A stretch of DNA of 64,000 bases from VFJQ01 sp044226525 (GTDB lineage Bacteria > Verrucomicrobiota > Verrucomicrobiia > Chthoniobacterales > Chthoniobacteraceae), in the NCBI GenBank assembly GCA_044226525.1, contig JBGAGV010000001.1, forward strand, positions 186,001 through 250,000, written 5' to 3'. Below, one piece after another: positions 48,947-59,200 of the stretch. The notes under the pieces were generated by a model, which worked only from the letters and a program-made list of their open reading frames with translations, made no database searches and was not told where the DNA came from. The translations under genes were made by a program, and so were the position numbers. How positions within the stretch are numbered: position 1 is the stretch's first letter; each line of letters opens with the position of its first letter.

Positions 48947-50338
48947 ATGCTTGGCCGCCGCCAGGAACTCCACCTCCAGACCCTTCAGATCATCGATGGC
49001 TTGCTGATGTCCGTCGCGTTCTGGTTTGCGCACACCCTGCGCTTCGTCGGTGCGGACTGGAGCATTTTCAATAAACCGATCGGCCCGTTCAGCGACTTCC
49101 AGTGGATGCTTTTTGTCATCATGCCCGCCGGACCGCTGATTCTGGAGGTGCAGGGGTTTTATACGCATCCATTGCAAAAGACGCTCGCTCGCTCGCTTGA
49201 GCAACTGGCTCGCACGGCTTTCTGGCTGGGTTTGCTTATTGCGGCGGCCAGTTATTTCTTTCGGCTGGAGGTGCCGAGCCGGGCAGTGATGCCGCTCTTC
49301 CTTGTCATCGGGGGCGGCGTGTTGCTTTTGCGTGAGCGAATCTCGATCGCGCGTTACCGCCGTCGGGTGAAGACCGAGGCCTTTCGCGAGCGAATCGCTT
49401 TGGTGGGAGGTGGGCCGGACCTCGCTGAGTTGAAAGGGTCGCTGCCCGCGGAGTTAAAGCAGGAGTTCGACATCGTGGCGGAGATCAATCCCGCCTGGCA
49501 GCCCGTTTCGGAGCTGGTGCGCGTGCTGCACGATCATAGCGTCGAGCGCGTAATTTTTGCCAGCGCGCATGCGGATCTCACCCGGCTGCAGGAATACATT
49601 TCGGCGTGTGAGATCGAGGGGGTCGAAGCCTGGGTCATGGCGGATTTCATTCGCACCGCCATTGCTCGTCCGGATTTCGACACGCTGGCGGATCGACCGG
49701 TGCTCGTCATCCGGACCACGCCGGCGGTGAGCTGGGCGCTGTTGTTCAAGCACCTGATCGACCGGGTCGTAGCGTTGATCGGGCTCGTGCTGGCGCTGCC
49801 GCTCTTTCTGCTCATTGCGCTCGCGATCAAGTTCACATCGCCTGGGCCAGTATTGTTTCGGCAGCGGCGAGCCGGGCGGCACGGACGTCCGTTCACAATG
49901 CTGAAATTCCGCACGATGGTGACCGATGCGGAAATGCAGCACGAGGAACTGCAGAAGTTCAATCAGATGAGCGGCCCAGTCTTCAAGATGGACAAAGATC
50001 CGCGCATCACGCGGATCGGCCACTGGCTGCGGCGCACGTCGATGGACGAGTTGCCGCAGCTTTGGAATGTGTTCCGCGGCGAGATGAGCCTCGTTGGCCC
50101 GCGCCCGCTGCCGATCTACGAAGTGGAAAAATTTGAAACCCCGGCCCAACGCCGCCGCCTCTCGATGAAGCCTGGCCTGACCTGCCTCTGGCAGGTGAGC
50201 GGCCGCAACGAGGTGAAGAGCTTCGAGCAATGGGTGAAGATGGACCTCGAATACATCGACACCTGGAGCCTGTGGCTCGATTTCGGCATTCTGGTCCGAA
50301 CCGTTCCCGTGGTGCTCAGCGGCGCGGGCGCCAGATAG
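48947..50338 (+). CDS. Polyprenyl-phosphate sugar phosphotransferase (exopolysaccharide initiation)
   Basis: 463 residues from the ATG at 48947. Four N-terminal membrane helices (~13-130) precede a CoA-binding-like Rossmann domain (~145-255: RIALVGGGPDLAELKGSL, RVIFASAHADLTRLQEYIS). A fifth helix (~270-300, VVALIGLVLALPLFLLIALAIKF) leads into the bacterial sugar-transferase domain: FRQRRAGRHGRPFTMLKFRTMVTDAEMQHEEL, FKMDKDPRITRIGHWLRRTSMDELPQLWNVFRGEMSLVGPRPLP, KPGLTCLWQVSGRNEV. It loads a sugar-1-phosphate onto undecaprenyl phosphate at the inner membrane. No other polysaccharide genes adjoin it in this window. Confidence 0.95.
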   Translation: MLGRRQELHLQTLQIIDGLLMSVAFWFAHTLRFVGADWSIFNKPIGPFSDFQWMLFVIMPAGPLILEVQGFYTHPLQKTLARSLEQLARTAFWLGLLIAAASYFFRLEVPSRAVMPLFLVIGGGVLLLRERISIARYRRRVKTEAFRERIALVGGGPDLAELKGSLPAELKQEFDIVAEINPAWQPVSELVRVLHDHSVERVIFASAHADLTRLQEYISACEIEGVEAWVMADFIRTAIARPDFDTLADRPVLVIRTTPAVSWALLFKHLIDRVVALIGLVLALPLFLLIALAIKFTSPGPVLFRQRRAGRHGRPFTMLKFRTMVTDAEMQHEELQKFNQMSGPVFKMDKDPRITRIGHWLRRTSMDELPQLWNVFRGEMSLVGPRPLPIYEVEKFETPAQRRRLSMKPGLTCLWQVSGRNEVKSFEQWVKMDLEYIDTWSLWLDFGILVRTVPVVLSGAGAR

Positions 50339-50347
50339 GCGGGTTTC

Positions 50348-52948
50348 TCAGGGCCGGTTCTCGATGGTGATCTCGTCGAGCCACGCTTTCGCGGCGGCCT
50401 TGGAGTTCGATGACCAGCCGAGCCAATCGAGCTTCTTCATGCCGGCCTTGGTGAACTTCAGGCCAGGGAAGGTTTGCGGGGGCTGGCCCGGTGCGGTCAG
50501 CGTGCAGGTCCAGGTGTCGTCTCCAGCCTCGCCGAGTTTGGCCTCGGCTTCGACGTGCAACCAGCCGTCGGCGGGCAGGTCGATCAATTTCCGGCCGTTG
50601 GCCTTGGCAGCACCGTCCTCAAAAACGATCTGCGGGCCGGTGCGGTAAGGCTGTGAATCGTCACGCCATTCGTAGTTGAGCGAGTAACCCTTCTCCAGTT
50701 TCACGTCGAAGGTCACCCGGGTGGTGCCGGTGTCGTGGTGAGGTGAGTAGTAGAAGTGAGGTTCAAACGCCGGCTTGACCTCGGGGGAGTCGCGCAATTC
50801 GAGAGCGCGCTCTCCTTTGCTGCCGCCTTTCACCACGCTCATGATGCCGTTTAGCGTCTTGGTGACGCGGGCGCCGTGTTCCGGTTTGGCGCCGAGCGCC
50901 GTCGTCTCGAAGCCCTCGCGCAAGGCGAGGGGGCGCGGCTTGGGTTTGGTTGTGAACGTCACGGCTGGATATTCGACGGCGGCGAGTTTTTTCCACGCGG
51001 CGTCGCCGGTTACTCCGGCATTTCGCCAATCGAAAGGTTTGAAGCCGAGCTTCACGGCGGGGGATTCCGGGCGCAGCGTCCAGTCGCCTTTTTCCGGCGC
51101 GACGAAGAGGGGATCGGCAATGAGCGACTCCGGGTCGTGGCCAAAAAATTGCCAGTCAGCCCACGTCTTGCCCGCGAGATCGAACGGCTTGCCTCCGGTT
51201 TGCCAATACACATTCCGGTTCATCCAGATGTGGCCGGTGAACCAGTTTTTATCCACATGACCGAAGAGCTTGCTATCGTCGAAGAGCACGATGTTGTTCT
51301 CGAAAGCGATGGCGAGAAACTCTTCCGGCCGGGACCAGCGAACCTGAAACTCCTGGTTGAAGGCGAAGATGTTGTTTCGCACCATGTTGCCGCGGCCGTA
51401 GTGCTGATGGTAGCCGCCGCTTTGCGTGCGATAGACGAGGTTGTTCTCCCACAGAATGCCGGTCGAACCTTCGTCGTTGTAGAGACCCCAGCCGCCGTAG
51501 CTCGAGCAGGCGACATCGTGAACGTGACAGCCGCGAATGACCGTGCCGGGTTGCGGGCCGAGCGTGTAAACGGCGCCCATATCGCTGAGCACACCCCAGC
51601 CGAAGTGATGGAGGTGGCAGTCTTCGACGAGGTTGCGCGCGCAGGGCGTGGGTTTGTAACCCCACACCCAGCCGATGCTGATCGTTGAATAGAAGAAGTC
51701 CGCGATGTCGCAGTGGCGAATCGTATTATCCGGGTTCTGGCCGATCCACACTCCGATGCCGGCGGGGAAATAACGTCCGCCCCCGTGGATGATGCAGTTG
51801 TCGATGGTGACGTGGCCGGTCACGGTATTCTCGTCCTTGGGCACGCCCGTCTCGCCGATCTTCACTCCGCCCGCGCCGAGATCGTGCACGTCGCAGCGAC
51901 GCAGGAGAACGTCGTGGCAGTCATGCCGGAACCACGCGGCGTTCGTCATGGTGTGGGCGAAATCGCAATTCTCGAAAACGAGATCGCGAGCCCCGTCCGC
52001 TTCGATGGCCGCGCCGAGTCCGGCTTCGGCCTGGCCAAAGCTCACGCCCTCGGCAGGGAGCGCCCAGCCCTGGTGGACAAAGGTGAGCCCGCGGAAGTGC
52101 AATTTTTCCACCCGCGTGCCTTTCTCCGCATCGCCTTTGAGCACGAGCCACTGTGTGGCCACCGGCGCCCAGGCCTCGATCGACTCGATTTTTTCGCCGG
52201 GGCGGGGGAGATACGAGAGGGTGCCGTCCAGGGCGAGGAACCACTCACCCGGCGCGTCGAGCGCGGCGCGGAAGTTTTCCAGCACGACGTTGTGATACGG
52301 TTCCATGCTGAAAAACGCCCGTTTCTGCCCGGCCGTGAATGCGAGCGTGCCATCACGGGCCCGGACCGCGGCGACCCGATGCCGCTGTTCGTCCCACGAG
52401 AAGTGAACGACGACATTCACCTCCCGTAGTTCTTCGGGCGAGAGCGCGTCCAGGCCGCGCACGGCTTCGGGTTCCACTTGGAGATGAGTGCGGGAGATCT
52501 CGCCCTTGGGCGCACCGGGCAGAAATTCGAGCGGCTGCCCTGTCGCCTGAACGAAGCCGGTATTTGGCGTCCGCGCCCGGACGGCTCGCTGTCCATTGAT
52601 CCAAAGCGCTTCGAAACGCCATGCTGAATCCACCTTGGCCTTCCACACGCCGCTCTCGGCTTTCCAGCCCTCGATCTTGCGCCCGCCGCTGAAGACCGGG
52701 TTTGCCCCGGGCGCGGCCTCGTAGGTGACGCGACCGTCCTGCGCCTCAAAAACGACCGCCTCGTTCAAGGGGTAGGTCCCGTTGGCGATGATCACACGAG
52801 CGTCGCCTGTGTCCCCACCGGCCCTGGCCTGTCGCACGGCATCGCGAGCCGCGCCGAGGGTGGAAACGGCACCGCCAGGGGAGAGTTGAATTTCCAGCGC
52901 ACTCGCCGTCGCGGCGAGGCCGAGGATGGGAAGAAGAAAACGAAACAT
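50348..52948 (-). CDS. Secreted right-handed beta-helix protein, GH141-like
   Basis: 866 residues from the ATG at 52948; the signal peptide is FRFLLPILGLAATASA. The N-terminus (SPGGAVSTLGAARDAVRQAR, ARVIIANGTYPLNEAVVFEAQDGRVTYEA) leads into a parallel beta-helix (~110-620) with rungs such as DLVFENCDFAHTMTNAAW, DVLLRRCDVHDLGAGGVKIGETG, HVTIDNCIIHGGGRYFPAGIGVWIGQN and NLVEDCHLHHFGWGVLSDMGAVYTLG. The C-terminal ~190 residues form a jelly-roll binding module (LREGFETT, TRVTFDVKLEKGYSLNYEWRD). The N-terminal layout resembles GH141-type fucosidase/xylanase proteins; catalytic residues were not assigned. Probably degrades plant or algal polysaccharide. Neighbours do not add information. Confidence 0.8.
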   Translation of the reverse strand: MFRFLLPILGLAATASALEIQLSPGGAVSTLGAARDAVRQARAGGDTGDARVIIANGTYPLNEAVVFEAQDGRVTYEAAPGANPVFSGGRKIEGWKAESGVWKAKVDSAWRFEALWINGQRAVRARTPNTGFVQATGQPLEFLPGAPKGEISRTHLQVEPEAVRGLDALSPEELREVNVVVHFSWDEQRHRVAAVRARDGTLAFTAGQKRAFFSMEPYHNVVLENFRAALDAPGEWFLALDGTLSYLPRPGEKIESIEAWAPVATQWLVLKGDAEKGTRVEKLHFRGLTFVHQGWALPAEGVSFGQAEAGLGAAIEADGARDLVFENCDFAHTMTNAAWFRHDCHDVLLRRCDVHDLGAGGVKIGETGVPKDENTVTGHVTIDNCIIHGGGRYFPAGIGVWIGQNPDNTIRHCDIADFFYSTISIGWVWGYKPTPCARNLVEDCHLHHFGWGVLSDMGAVYTLGPQPGTVIRGCHVHDVACSSYGGWGLYNDEGSTGILWENNLVYRTQSGGYHQHYGRGNMVRNNIFAFNQEFQVRWSRPEEFLAIAFENNIVLFDDSKLFGHVDKNWFTGHIWMNRNVYWQTGGKPFDLAGKTWADWQFFGHDPESLIADPLFVAPEKGDWTLRPESPAVKLGFKPFDWRNAGVTGDAAWKKLAAVEYPAVTFTTKPKPRPLALREGFETTALGAKPEHGARVTKTLNGIMSVVKGGSKGERALELRDSPEVKPAFEPHFYYSPHHDTGTTRVTFDVKLEKGYSLNYEWRDDSQPYRTGPQIVFEDGAAKANGRKLIDLPADGWLHVEAEAKLGEAGDDTWTCTLTAPGQPPQTFPGLKFTKAGMKKLDWLGWSSNSKAAAKAWLDEITIENRP

Positions 52949-52998
52949 GAGTCTCCCATCACAAACCGCCACCGCCCCAAACGCCGAGACGAATCTCC

Positions 52999-53047
52999 AA
53001 AAAAAATCAACGCCGGTTCCGCTCTGGTGAAGCCGGAACCGGCGTTG
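52999..53047 (-). terminator. Intrinsic terminator of the second secretin gene
   Basis: Arms at 53008-53021 and 53034-53047 pair perfectly over 14 bp (core CAACGCCGGTTCC). On the minus strand the stem is followed, after two bases, by eight T (A run 52999-53006). It lies 24 bp past the stop of the secretin gene and also insulates the beta-helix gene downstream. Confidence 0.93.
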
Positions 53048-53071
53048 TCTCTTCGCTAAATTGACGGCCCG

Positions 53072-54877
53072 TTATTCGCGGGTGCCGGCGCTCACACGAT
53101 AGCCAGTCTTCTTCGGCGCCTTCGGCACTCCCGGCTTCGCGTAGTCCGCGGCGAGTGACCGGTTGGAAGTCGGCACCACTCGGACAGCACCTTTGGCGTT
53201 GTTCCGCCAGCCGTTCGGGTCGGCATATTCGGGGCCAGAGTGGGTCAGGCCACCAACTTGTGATTCAAGTCCGGTGCCGTAACCCTGCTTGATGACCGTA
53301 GGGGTCACGAATACCAGCAAATTGCGCTTGTTGCGTTCGTTGAGCTTTTCCTGGAACAGATAACCGAGGACCGGGATGTCGCCGAGCACGGGAACCTTTG
53401 TGGCCCCCTTGCCTTGTTCGTCCTGCAGCAGGCCGCCGATGGCGAGGGTGTCGCCGCTCTTGATGAGCACGTTGCTTTCGAGCGTGCGCTTGTCGATGAC
53501 CGGGCTCGTCACGACCGCGCCGCCGAAGGTAAAGGTCGCGTCGGCGACTTTGTTTGAGATTTCCGGCTTCACACTAAGGGTGATGAATTGATCCTTGTTG
53601 ATGATCGGGGTGACCGTGAGCGTATTGCCGAACTCCTTGTCCTGGAAGCCGCTGAACACGGCCTGTGCGGTCTGTTCGTTGAAGTTGAGCTGCGGCACCG
53701 GCTGAGCGCGGATGATCTTGATTTCCGCTTTCTGATTGTTGGCCGTGACGACGCGCGGATTGGCGATGAACTCCGAGTCGCGATCTTCATTCAGCAGGCG
53801 GAGCGTGGCGCTCATTTGCGGAACGCTGAGAATGGCAAACTGCCCGCCCAAAGCATCGAGAAATCCGCCGGTCGTTTGACCGTTCAGAAGGAAATCCTGA
53901 GAACTCAGCCGGCCCGTAGCTGCATCCGTAACGATACCAGGAAGTTTGTCGGGCACGATCGTGGATACGCCATTTGCATCTGTTTGGACTTTCGCAGTGC
54001 CGGGGGTTGATCCGCCGTAGCGGAATGTCTGCGGCGTCGAGGAACCGCCTACCACACCGGCCCAGTTGATGCCGTAGCTCTGTTTCGGGTTCGCGGTCAC
54101 TTCAACGAGGCGCGCCTCGATCATCACCTGCTGGGTGGGACGATCGATTTCGCTGAGGAAGATGCCGATCTTCTCGAGGTTCGATTTCACCTCGCGGTAG
54201 AAGATGGTGTTCGTGCGCTGGTCGAACTGCGGAGCGACTCCGCTCTGGAGCTGGGTCTGAAGGAGCGGGACGATGTCCTTGGCCTGCGCGTAGTTCAGCG
54301 TGTAGCTGGCGCTTTCGGTCGGCTCCTTGGCTTTCTCTTCCTGTGTCTTCACGAAGAAAACGCCGTTGAGTTCGTCGAGCACGAGGCCCTTGGACTGAAC
54401 GATAATGTCGATCGCTTCGCGCGGGCTCTTGTCTTCGAGTCGCATCGTCACCGTGCCTCCTGCGGCGGTCGTCTTGTCGGAGATGACAAGATTGACTTTG
54501 GCCTGCTTGGCCAGCGTGCGGAGCACCAGATCGATGGGATCGCCCTGAAATTCATTCACGCGCGAACCACCCGCCGGAGCGGCGCCGGGCGGAAGATTGG
54601 GATCAAGCACCGGAGCGCCCGGAAGCCCAGGCGTGGCGCCGGGGACGTTCGGAGCGGTCGGAACCGCGATGGGCGGCTCGATCGGCGCCGGGACCACTGG
54701 CACGGTGCCGGTGGGAGCCGAAGGAGCTGGAATGGCGGATGGAGTTCCCGGAGTCGGAGCTGGCGAAGGAGCCACCGGTGGAATGACTGGTGGTTCGATC
54801 GGCGCTGGCGCGGGGGACTGAGCCAAGGCGGCTGCGGTCAAGGAACTGAGGGCGAAGAGAGGAAGTTTGACCTTCAT
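53072..54877 (-). CDS. Second secretin (PilQ/GspD-like) with a Pro-rich N-terminus
   Basis: 601 residues. The signal peptide is KVKLPLFALSSLTAAALAQ. Residues 20-100 are Pro/Ala-rich (disordered). Then an STN/N0-like domain ~105-180 (VNEFQGDPIDLVLRTLAKQAKVNLVISDKTTAAGGTVTMRLEDKSPREAIDIIV) and N1 (SYTLNYAQAKDIVPLLQTQL, TNTIFYREVKSNLEKIGIFLSEIDRPTQQVMIEARLVEVTANPKQSYGINW). The secretin core is ~370-545 (FIANPRVVTANNQKAEIKI, FGNTLTVTPIINKDQFITLSVKPEIS, TLESNVLIKSGDTLAIGGLLQDEQGKGATKVPVLGDIPVLGYLFQEK, RNLLVFVTPTVI). The AMIN domains of typical PilQ are not visible. A single-gene unit with its own terminator; the rest of a pilus or secretion operon is absent. Confidence 0.9.
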   Translation of the reverse strand: MKVKLPLFALSSLTAAALAQSPAPAPIEPPVIPPVAPSPAPTPGTPSAIPAPSAPTGTVPVVPAPIEPPIAVPTAPNVPGATPGLPGAPVLDPNLPPGAAPAGGSRVNEFQGDPIDLVLRTLAKQAKVNLVISDKTTAAGGTVTMRLEDKSPREAIDIIVQSKGLVLDELNGVFFVKTQEEKAKEPTESASYTLNYAQAKDIVPLLQTQLQSGVAPQFDQRTNTIFYREVKSNLEKIGIFLSEIDRPTQQVMIEARLVEVTANPKQSYGINWAGVVGGSSTPQTFRYGGSTPGTAKVQTDANGVSTIVPDKLPGIVTDAATGRLSSQDFLLNGQTTGGFLDALGGQFAILSVPQMSATLRLLNEDRDSEFIANPRVVTANNQKAEIKIIRAQPVPQLNFNEQTAQAVFSGFQDKEFGNTLTVTPIINKDQFITLSVKPEISNKVADATFTFGGAVVTSPVIDKRTLESNVLIKSGDTLAIGGLLQDEQGKGATKVPVLGDIPVLGYLFQEKLNERNKRNLLVFVTPTVIKQGYGTGLESQVGGLTHSGPEYADPNGWRNNAKGAVRVVPTSNRSLAADYAKPGVPKAPKKTGYRVSAGTRE

Positions 54878-55027
54878 TGGTTGAGCAGGTTCGGTTTAGC
54901 GTCAGCAAGGACTAAGCACAGCCCCTGCCAAAGGCGGGACTGGATTCCAGACTCGCGATAATTCTCGCGAAACCAAGAATAAAAGAGTCGCAAATTTTAC
55001 TTTCCGCGACTGTCTCCTTCCCGGAGG

Positions 55028-55663
55028 CTAATTCTGGGTCGCGGCGATGAAAGAGCGCATTTTTTCAGGGTCTTTTCGGCGGGAGGATGCTTCCACCCCA
55101 CTGGCCACGTCCACCGCAAAGGGCCTTACTTCTGCAATTGCGAGTCCCACATTCTCCGGGTTGAGACCGCCGGCCAGAATCACGGCAGCCTGCGGGTTTT
55201 GCGTCATAAATGCGCGGGCAAGGGGGAAATCGATCATCTTTCCGGTTCCCCCGTAGCTGCCGGGAACTTCTGCATCGATAAGCAGATGCCGCGTGGGCAG
55301 ATCGTGGGCTTGGGCGGCCTGGGCCGCATTCGCGAGGCGGATAGCGACGATAAACGGATGGCCGAGTTGCGCGAATTCCAAGAGGTAATCGCGTGATTCG
55401 TCGCCATGGAACTGCACCAGATCGATGGCAGGATGTGCGGCTACGCGTCGGGCTTCCTCGAAAGAAGCATTCACCAGCACGGCCACGCGGGTGACGAAAG
55501 GTGACAGCGTGGTCATCCACGCGGCATTTTCATCCAGCAGAATGTGTCGCTTCGATCCCGGCCACAGGTTAAAGCCAAGCGCATCGGCGCCCGCGTCGAT
55601 GGCTCCATGCGCATCTTCGGGGTTCGTGATCCCGCATATTTTCACCCGCACCCGAGCCCTCAT
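55028..55663 (-). CDS. trpF: Phosphoribosylanthranilate isomerase
   Basis: 211 residues. It is a TIM barrel with catalytic C10 (VRVKICGITNPEDA) and D130 (RHLLIDAEVPGSYGGTGKMIDF). Family blocks are GADALGFNLWPGSKRHI, LVQFHGDES, AVILAGGLNPENVGLAI and AVDVASGVEAS. It converts phosphoribosylanthranilate to CdRP in tryptophan synthesis. It is not linked to other trp genes here; its ATG overlaps the stop of a small membrane-protein gene by 4 bp. Confidence 0.96.
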   Translation of the reverse strand: MRARVRVKICGITNPEDAHGAIDAGADALGFNLWPGSKRHILLDENAAWMTTLSPFVTRVAVLVNASFEEARRVAAHPAIDLVQFHGDESRDYLLEFAQLGHPFIVAIRLANAAQAAQAHDLPTRHLLIDAEVPGSYGGTGKMIDFPLARAFMTQNPQAAVILAGGLNPENVGLAIAEVRPFAVDVASGVEASSRRKDPEKMRSFIAATQN

Positions 55664-56082
55664 TCGCGCGAGTTGTTTTCGATCACGCGGGCGTTGGCCT
55701 GCTTGATGGCGCCGTGATGCGTGATGATCTGGAATTTTCCGTCGCTCGTCTGGAACACCGAGCTGAGCGCCCAGTTGACGAGGCTGACGATGATGGCCGC
55801 AAAGAACGCCTGCCAGAACCCGCTGATTTCAAAGCCCGGCACCAGATTGCTCACCATCCAGAAGAGCAGCGTATTCACGATGAGGATGAAAAACCCGAGC
55901 GTGACGATGATGAACGGCAGGCTGAGCAGGAGCAGGACTGGACGGATGAAGGCGTTCACGAAGCCCAGCAGCAGTGCGACGGCGAAAAGCTGCCACGTCT
56001 CGGTGTAATGCGCGCCGGTGACCCACGACGCGACCGCCACGGCGAGGGTGGTGCAAAGCCAGCGGATGATGAACGCTTTCAT
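55660..56082 (-). CDS. Small four-helix membrane protein, 'phage holin family 4' type
   Basis: 140 residues from the ATG at 56082. It has four hydrophobic segments (IIRWLCTTLAVAVASWVTG; WQLFAVALLLGFVNAFI; LLLLSLPFIIVTLGFFILIVNTLLFWMVSNL; FWQAFFAAIIVSLVNWALSSVF). The core LGFVNAFIRPVLLLLSLPFIIVTLGFFILIVNTLLFWM matches the DUF/PF04020 family by segments. The family label refers to a phage holin, but members are chromosomal proteins of unknown role; no phage genes are here. It overlaps trpF by ATGA. Confidence 0.88.
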   Translation of the reverse strand: MKAFIIRWLCTTLAVAVASWVTGAHYTETWQLFAVALLLGFVNAFIRPVLLLLSLPFIIVTLGFFILIVNTLLFWMVSNLVPGFEISGFWQAFFAAIIVSLVNWALSSVFQTSDGKFQIITHHGAIKQANARVIENNSRE

Positions 56083-56206
56083 GCCCGCCAATTTAGAGGG
56101 CACGGCCCCCCTTGGCAAAGCGATAGCGCTTCCCGCTCGATTTAGCCCAAGACTTTCAGGCAGTTTGCCGAGCCTCTTTTCCGCCCTTACCTCCGCAACC
56201 TCCCGC

Positions 56207-59200
56207 ATGAAGCCATTCGTCCTCTCGGTCTCATTTGCCTCGCTGTTTCTGGCATCGTCTTTCGCCCTGCCTGAAGCTCTCGAAAAATCGGGAGTGAAAG
56301 GTGGAATCGTCGTCCGGCTCGGTGCCGCCGATCCGGCGGCGATCGGGGAGCTCCGCGCCAACGATAGCTTCCAGGTGCAAGCCTTGGACACCGATGCGGA
56401 ACGTGTGGCGAAAGCACGCGAGGCCATTTTCCAAAAAGGCGTTTACGGCCCCGTGAGCGTCGATTCCTTCGACGGCAGGCTGCTGCCCTATACCGACAAC
56501 TTTGTGAATCTGGTCGTCGCCGACTCGCTGGGCGGCGTGTCAATGGACGAGGTGAACCGCGTGCTCGTGCCGAACGGAGTGGCGATCATCGGTGGAAAAA
56601 AGACGGTGAAGCCGAAGTCGCCCAAGCTCGACGACTGGACGCATTATTATTACGACGCCAAGGGCAATGCGGTGTCGAAGGACACCCAGGTCGGCCCGCC
56701 GACGCGCATGCAATGGGTCGGCAGTCCGCGCTGGTCGCGGCATCACGATCGCATGTCGAGCGTGAGCGCGGAGGTGTCGTGCAATGGGCGGCTTTTCCAC
56801 ATCATGGACGAAGGGTCGCGCATTTCGATCCTGCTGCCGTCGCACTGGGTGCTCACGGCGCGCGATGCCTTCAATGGTTCGGTGCTGTGGAAAAAGGAGA
56901 TCGAGCACTGGAGCGAGCACATGTGGCCGCTCAAGTCCGGCCCGACGCAGTTGACCCGCCGGTTGGTCGGCGATGGCGACCGCATCTTTGTGACGCTCGG
57001 CATCGGCGAACCGATCACGGCGCTCGATGGTGCGACCGGTCAGGTGCTCCGCACTTACGACGACACCAAGGGAGCGGAAGAAATCCTCCACGTGAACGGC
57101 GTCCTCTATTCCCTCGTGAACCCGGCGGATTGGGCCATCAAGGATTTCGCGCCGAAGCTCCAGAGCGACCAGGGCCGCGTAGCGCAGGAATACGAGTGGG
57201 ACAAAAAACCGCGCACGCTCGTGGCCGTCGATGCGAACACCGGCAAGCTACTGTGGAAGAAGGACCAGACGAAAGTGGCCCCCATCACGCTTTCGACCGA
57301 TGGGCAGCGCGTCGTCTTCTACGATGGCGACAAGCTCGTGTGCCTCGACGCGAAGACGGGCGATCAACGCTGGGCCAGCGAACCCGAGCCGAAGCGCACG
57401 CTGCTCGAATACAACTTCGGTCCGCGCGTCCTCATCACCGGCGATACCGTCCTCTACGCGGGTGGCGATGGTTCGGAGAAAGGTCTCGACGCCACGACCG
57501 GCAAGGAGCTGTGGAAAGCCCCGCACGAAAAATCCGGTTATCGTTCGCCGGAGGATCTCATCGTGGCCGGCGGGCTCGTGTGGAATGCGCCCACGACTTC
57601 GGGGAATATGTCGGGCGAATTTGTCGGGCGCGATGTGCGCACCGGCGAGACGAAGAAGGACTTCAAGCCGGATGTCCCGGATGGCACGTATTGGTTCCAC
57701 CACCGCTGTTACATCGCGAAGGCGACCGAGCAGTTCATCATCCCCTCGCGCACGGGCATCGAATACGTGGACATCGACAAGGAGCATTGGGACCTCAATC
57801 ACTGGGTCCGCGGCGCCTGCCTTTACGGTGTTCTTCCTGCCAACGGCCTCACCTACGCCGGCCCGCACAATTGCGCGTGTTATCCGGAAGCGAAACTCGA
57901 CGGCCTCAATGCGCTCTCCCCCGGCGGTTCGCCACATCCCGCGCCGCTCCCGGACGAGCAGCGGCTCGAAAAAGGCCCCGCGTATTCGGCGATTCCGGCC
58001 GGCGAGGATCATCCCGCGGATTGGCCCACCTATCGGCACGACAAGGAGCGCAGCGGATTCTCCAACCAGCCGCTCGCGAATGACCTCGGCCCGGCGTGGG
58101 AGCTGAATCTCGGCGGAAAACTCTCCGCGATGACCGTGGCCGATGGCCGCGCTTACGTCGCGCAGGTGGACGCCTGCACGTTGCACGCGCTCGACGCTGC
58201 CACCGGCAAGCAGCTCTGGCACTTCGTCGCGGGATCCCGCATCGACTCTCCTCCGACCGTCTGGCAGGGCCGCGTTATTTTTGGTGGCATGGATGGCTGG
58301 GTCTATTGCCTGCGCGCGACCGATGGTGCTCTCGCGTGGCGATTCCAAGCTGCGCCGAATGCGCGCAAGCACGGCGCCTTCGAGCAGATCGAAAGCATCT
58401 GGCCAGTGCACGGCAGTGTGCTCGTCGAAGACGGCACGGTGAACGCCGTCGCGGGCCGCTCCTGCTTCCTCGATGGCGGCCTCCGCTTCCTTCGCCTCGA
58501 TGCCGCGACCGGAAAAAAAATCGTCGAGCAGGTCTATGACGACAAGGACCCCGAAACCGGCGGCGACCTGAACGATCGGCACAAGACGCTGCAAATGCCC
58601 GTGGCGCTGAACGACATTCTCTCCAGCGACGGCAAGGACATGTATCTGCGTTCGCAGAAAATCGGCACCGATGGCAACCGCATCGACATCGGCCCGGTAA
58701 GCGGCAACGCCGCCGAGCAAGGCGGCGCGCAGAAAGGCGAAGGACGCCACATCTTCGCCCCGATGGGCTTCCTCGACGACACATGGTTCCACCGCAGCTA
58801 CTGGGTCTATGGCAAGAACTTCGCCGGCGGCCACAACGGCTATTACCAGGCTGGTAAATACACGCCCGAGGGCCGCATCCTCGTGAGCGACGACAAGAAC
58901 GTCTATGGTTACTCGCGGCTGCCGCAGTATTACAAATGGACCACCACGATGGAGCATCAGCTCTTCTCCGCGACGAAGGACGCGCCGGATGTGGCCGTGG
59001 TGCCCGCCGAGGGCGGCGGCAAAAAGAAGGCCGCCGCGCAGCAGGCGAAAGCCGGAGCGAAAGCCGCCAAGGCCGACCCGAACGTGAAGTTCGACGGCGA
59101 CAAACTCCCGATTGCCGGCAAGCCGCTCACCGTCGAGGCATGGATTCTTCCCGACGGCGGCGACGGGGTCATCGTGCAACACGGTGGCGGCAACATGGGC

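Noticed and set aside
55660..56082. Possible prophage, suggested by the 'phage holin' family name
   Set aside because: The protein is a chromosomal four-helix membrane protein coupled to trpF; no phage structural, integrase or lysis genes are nearby.
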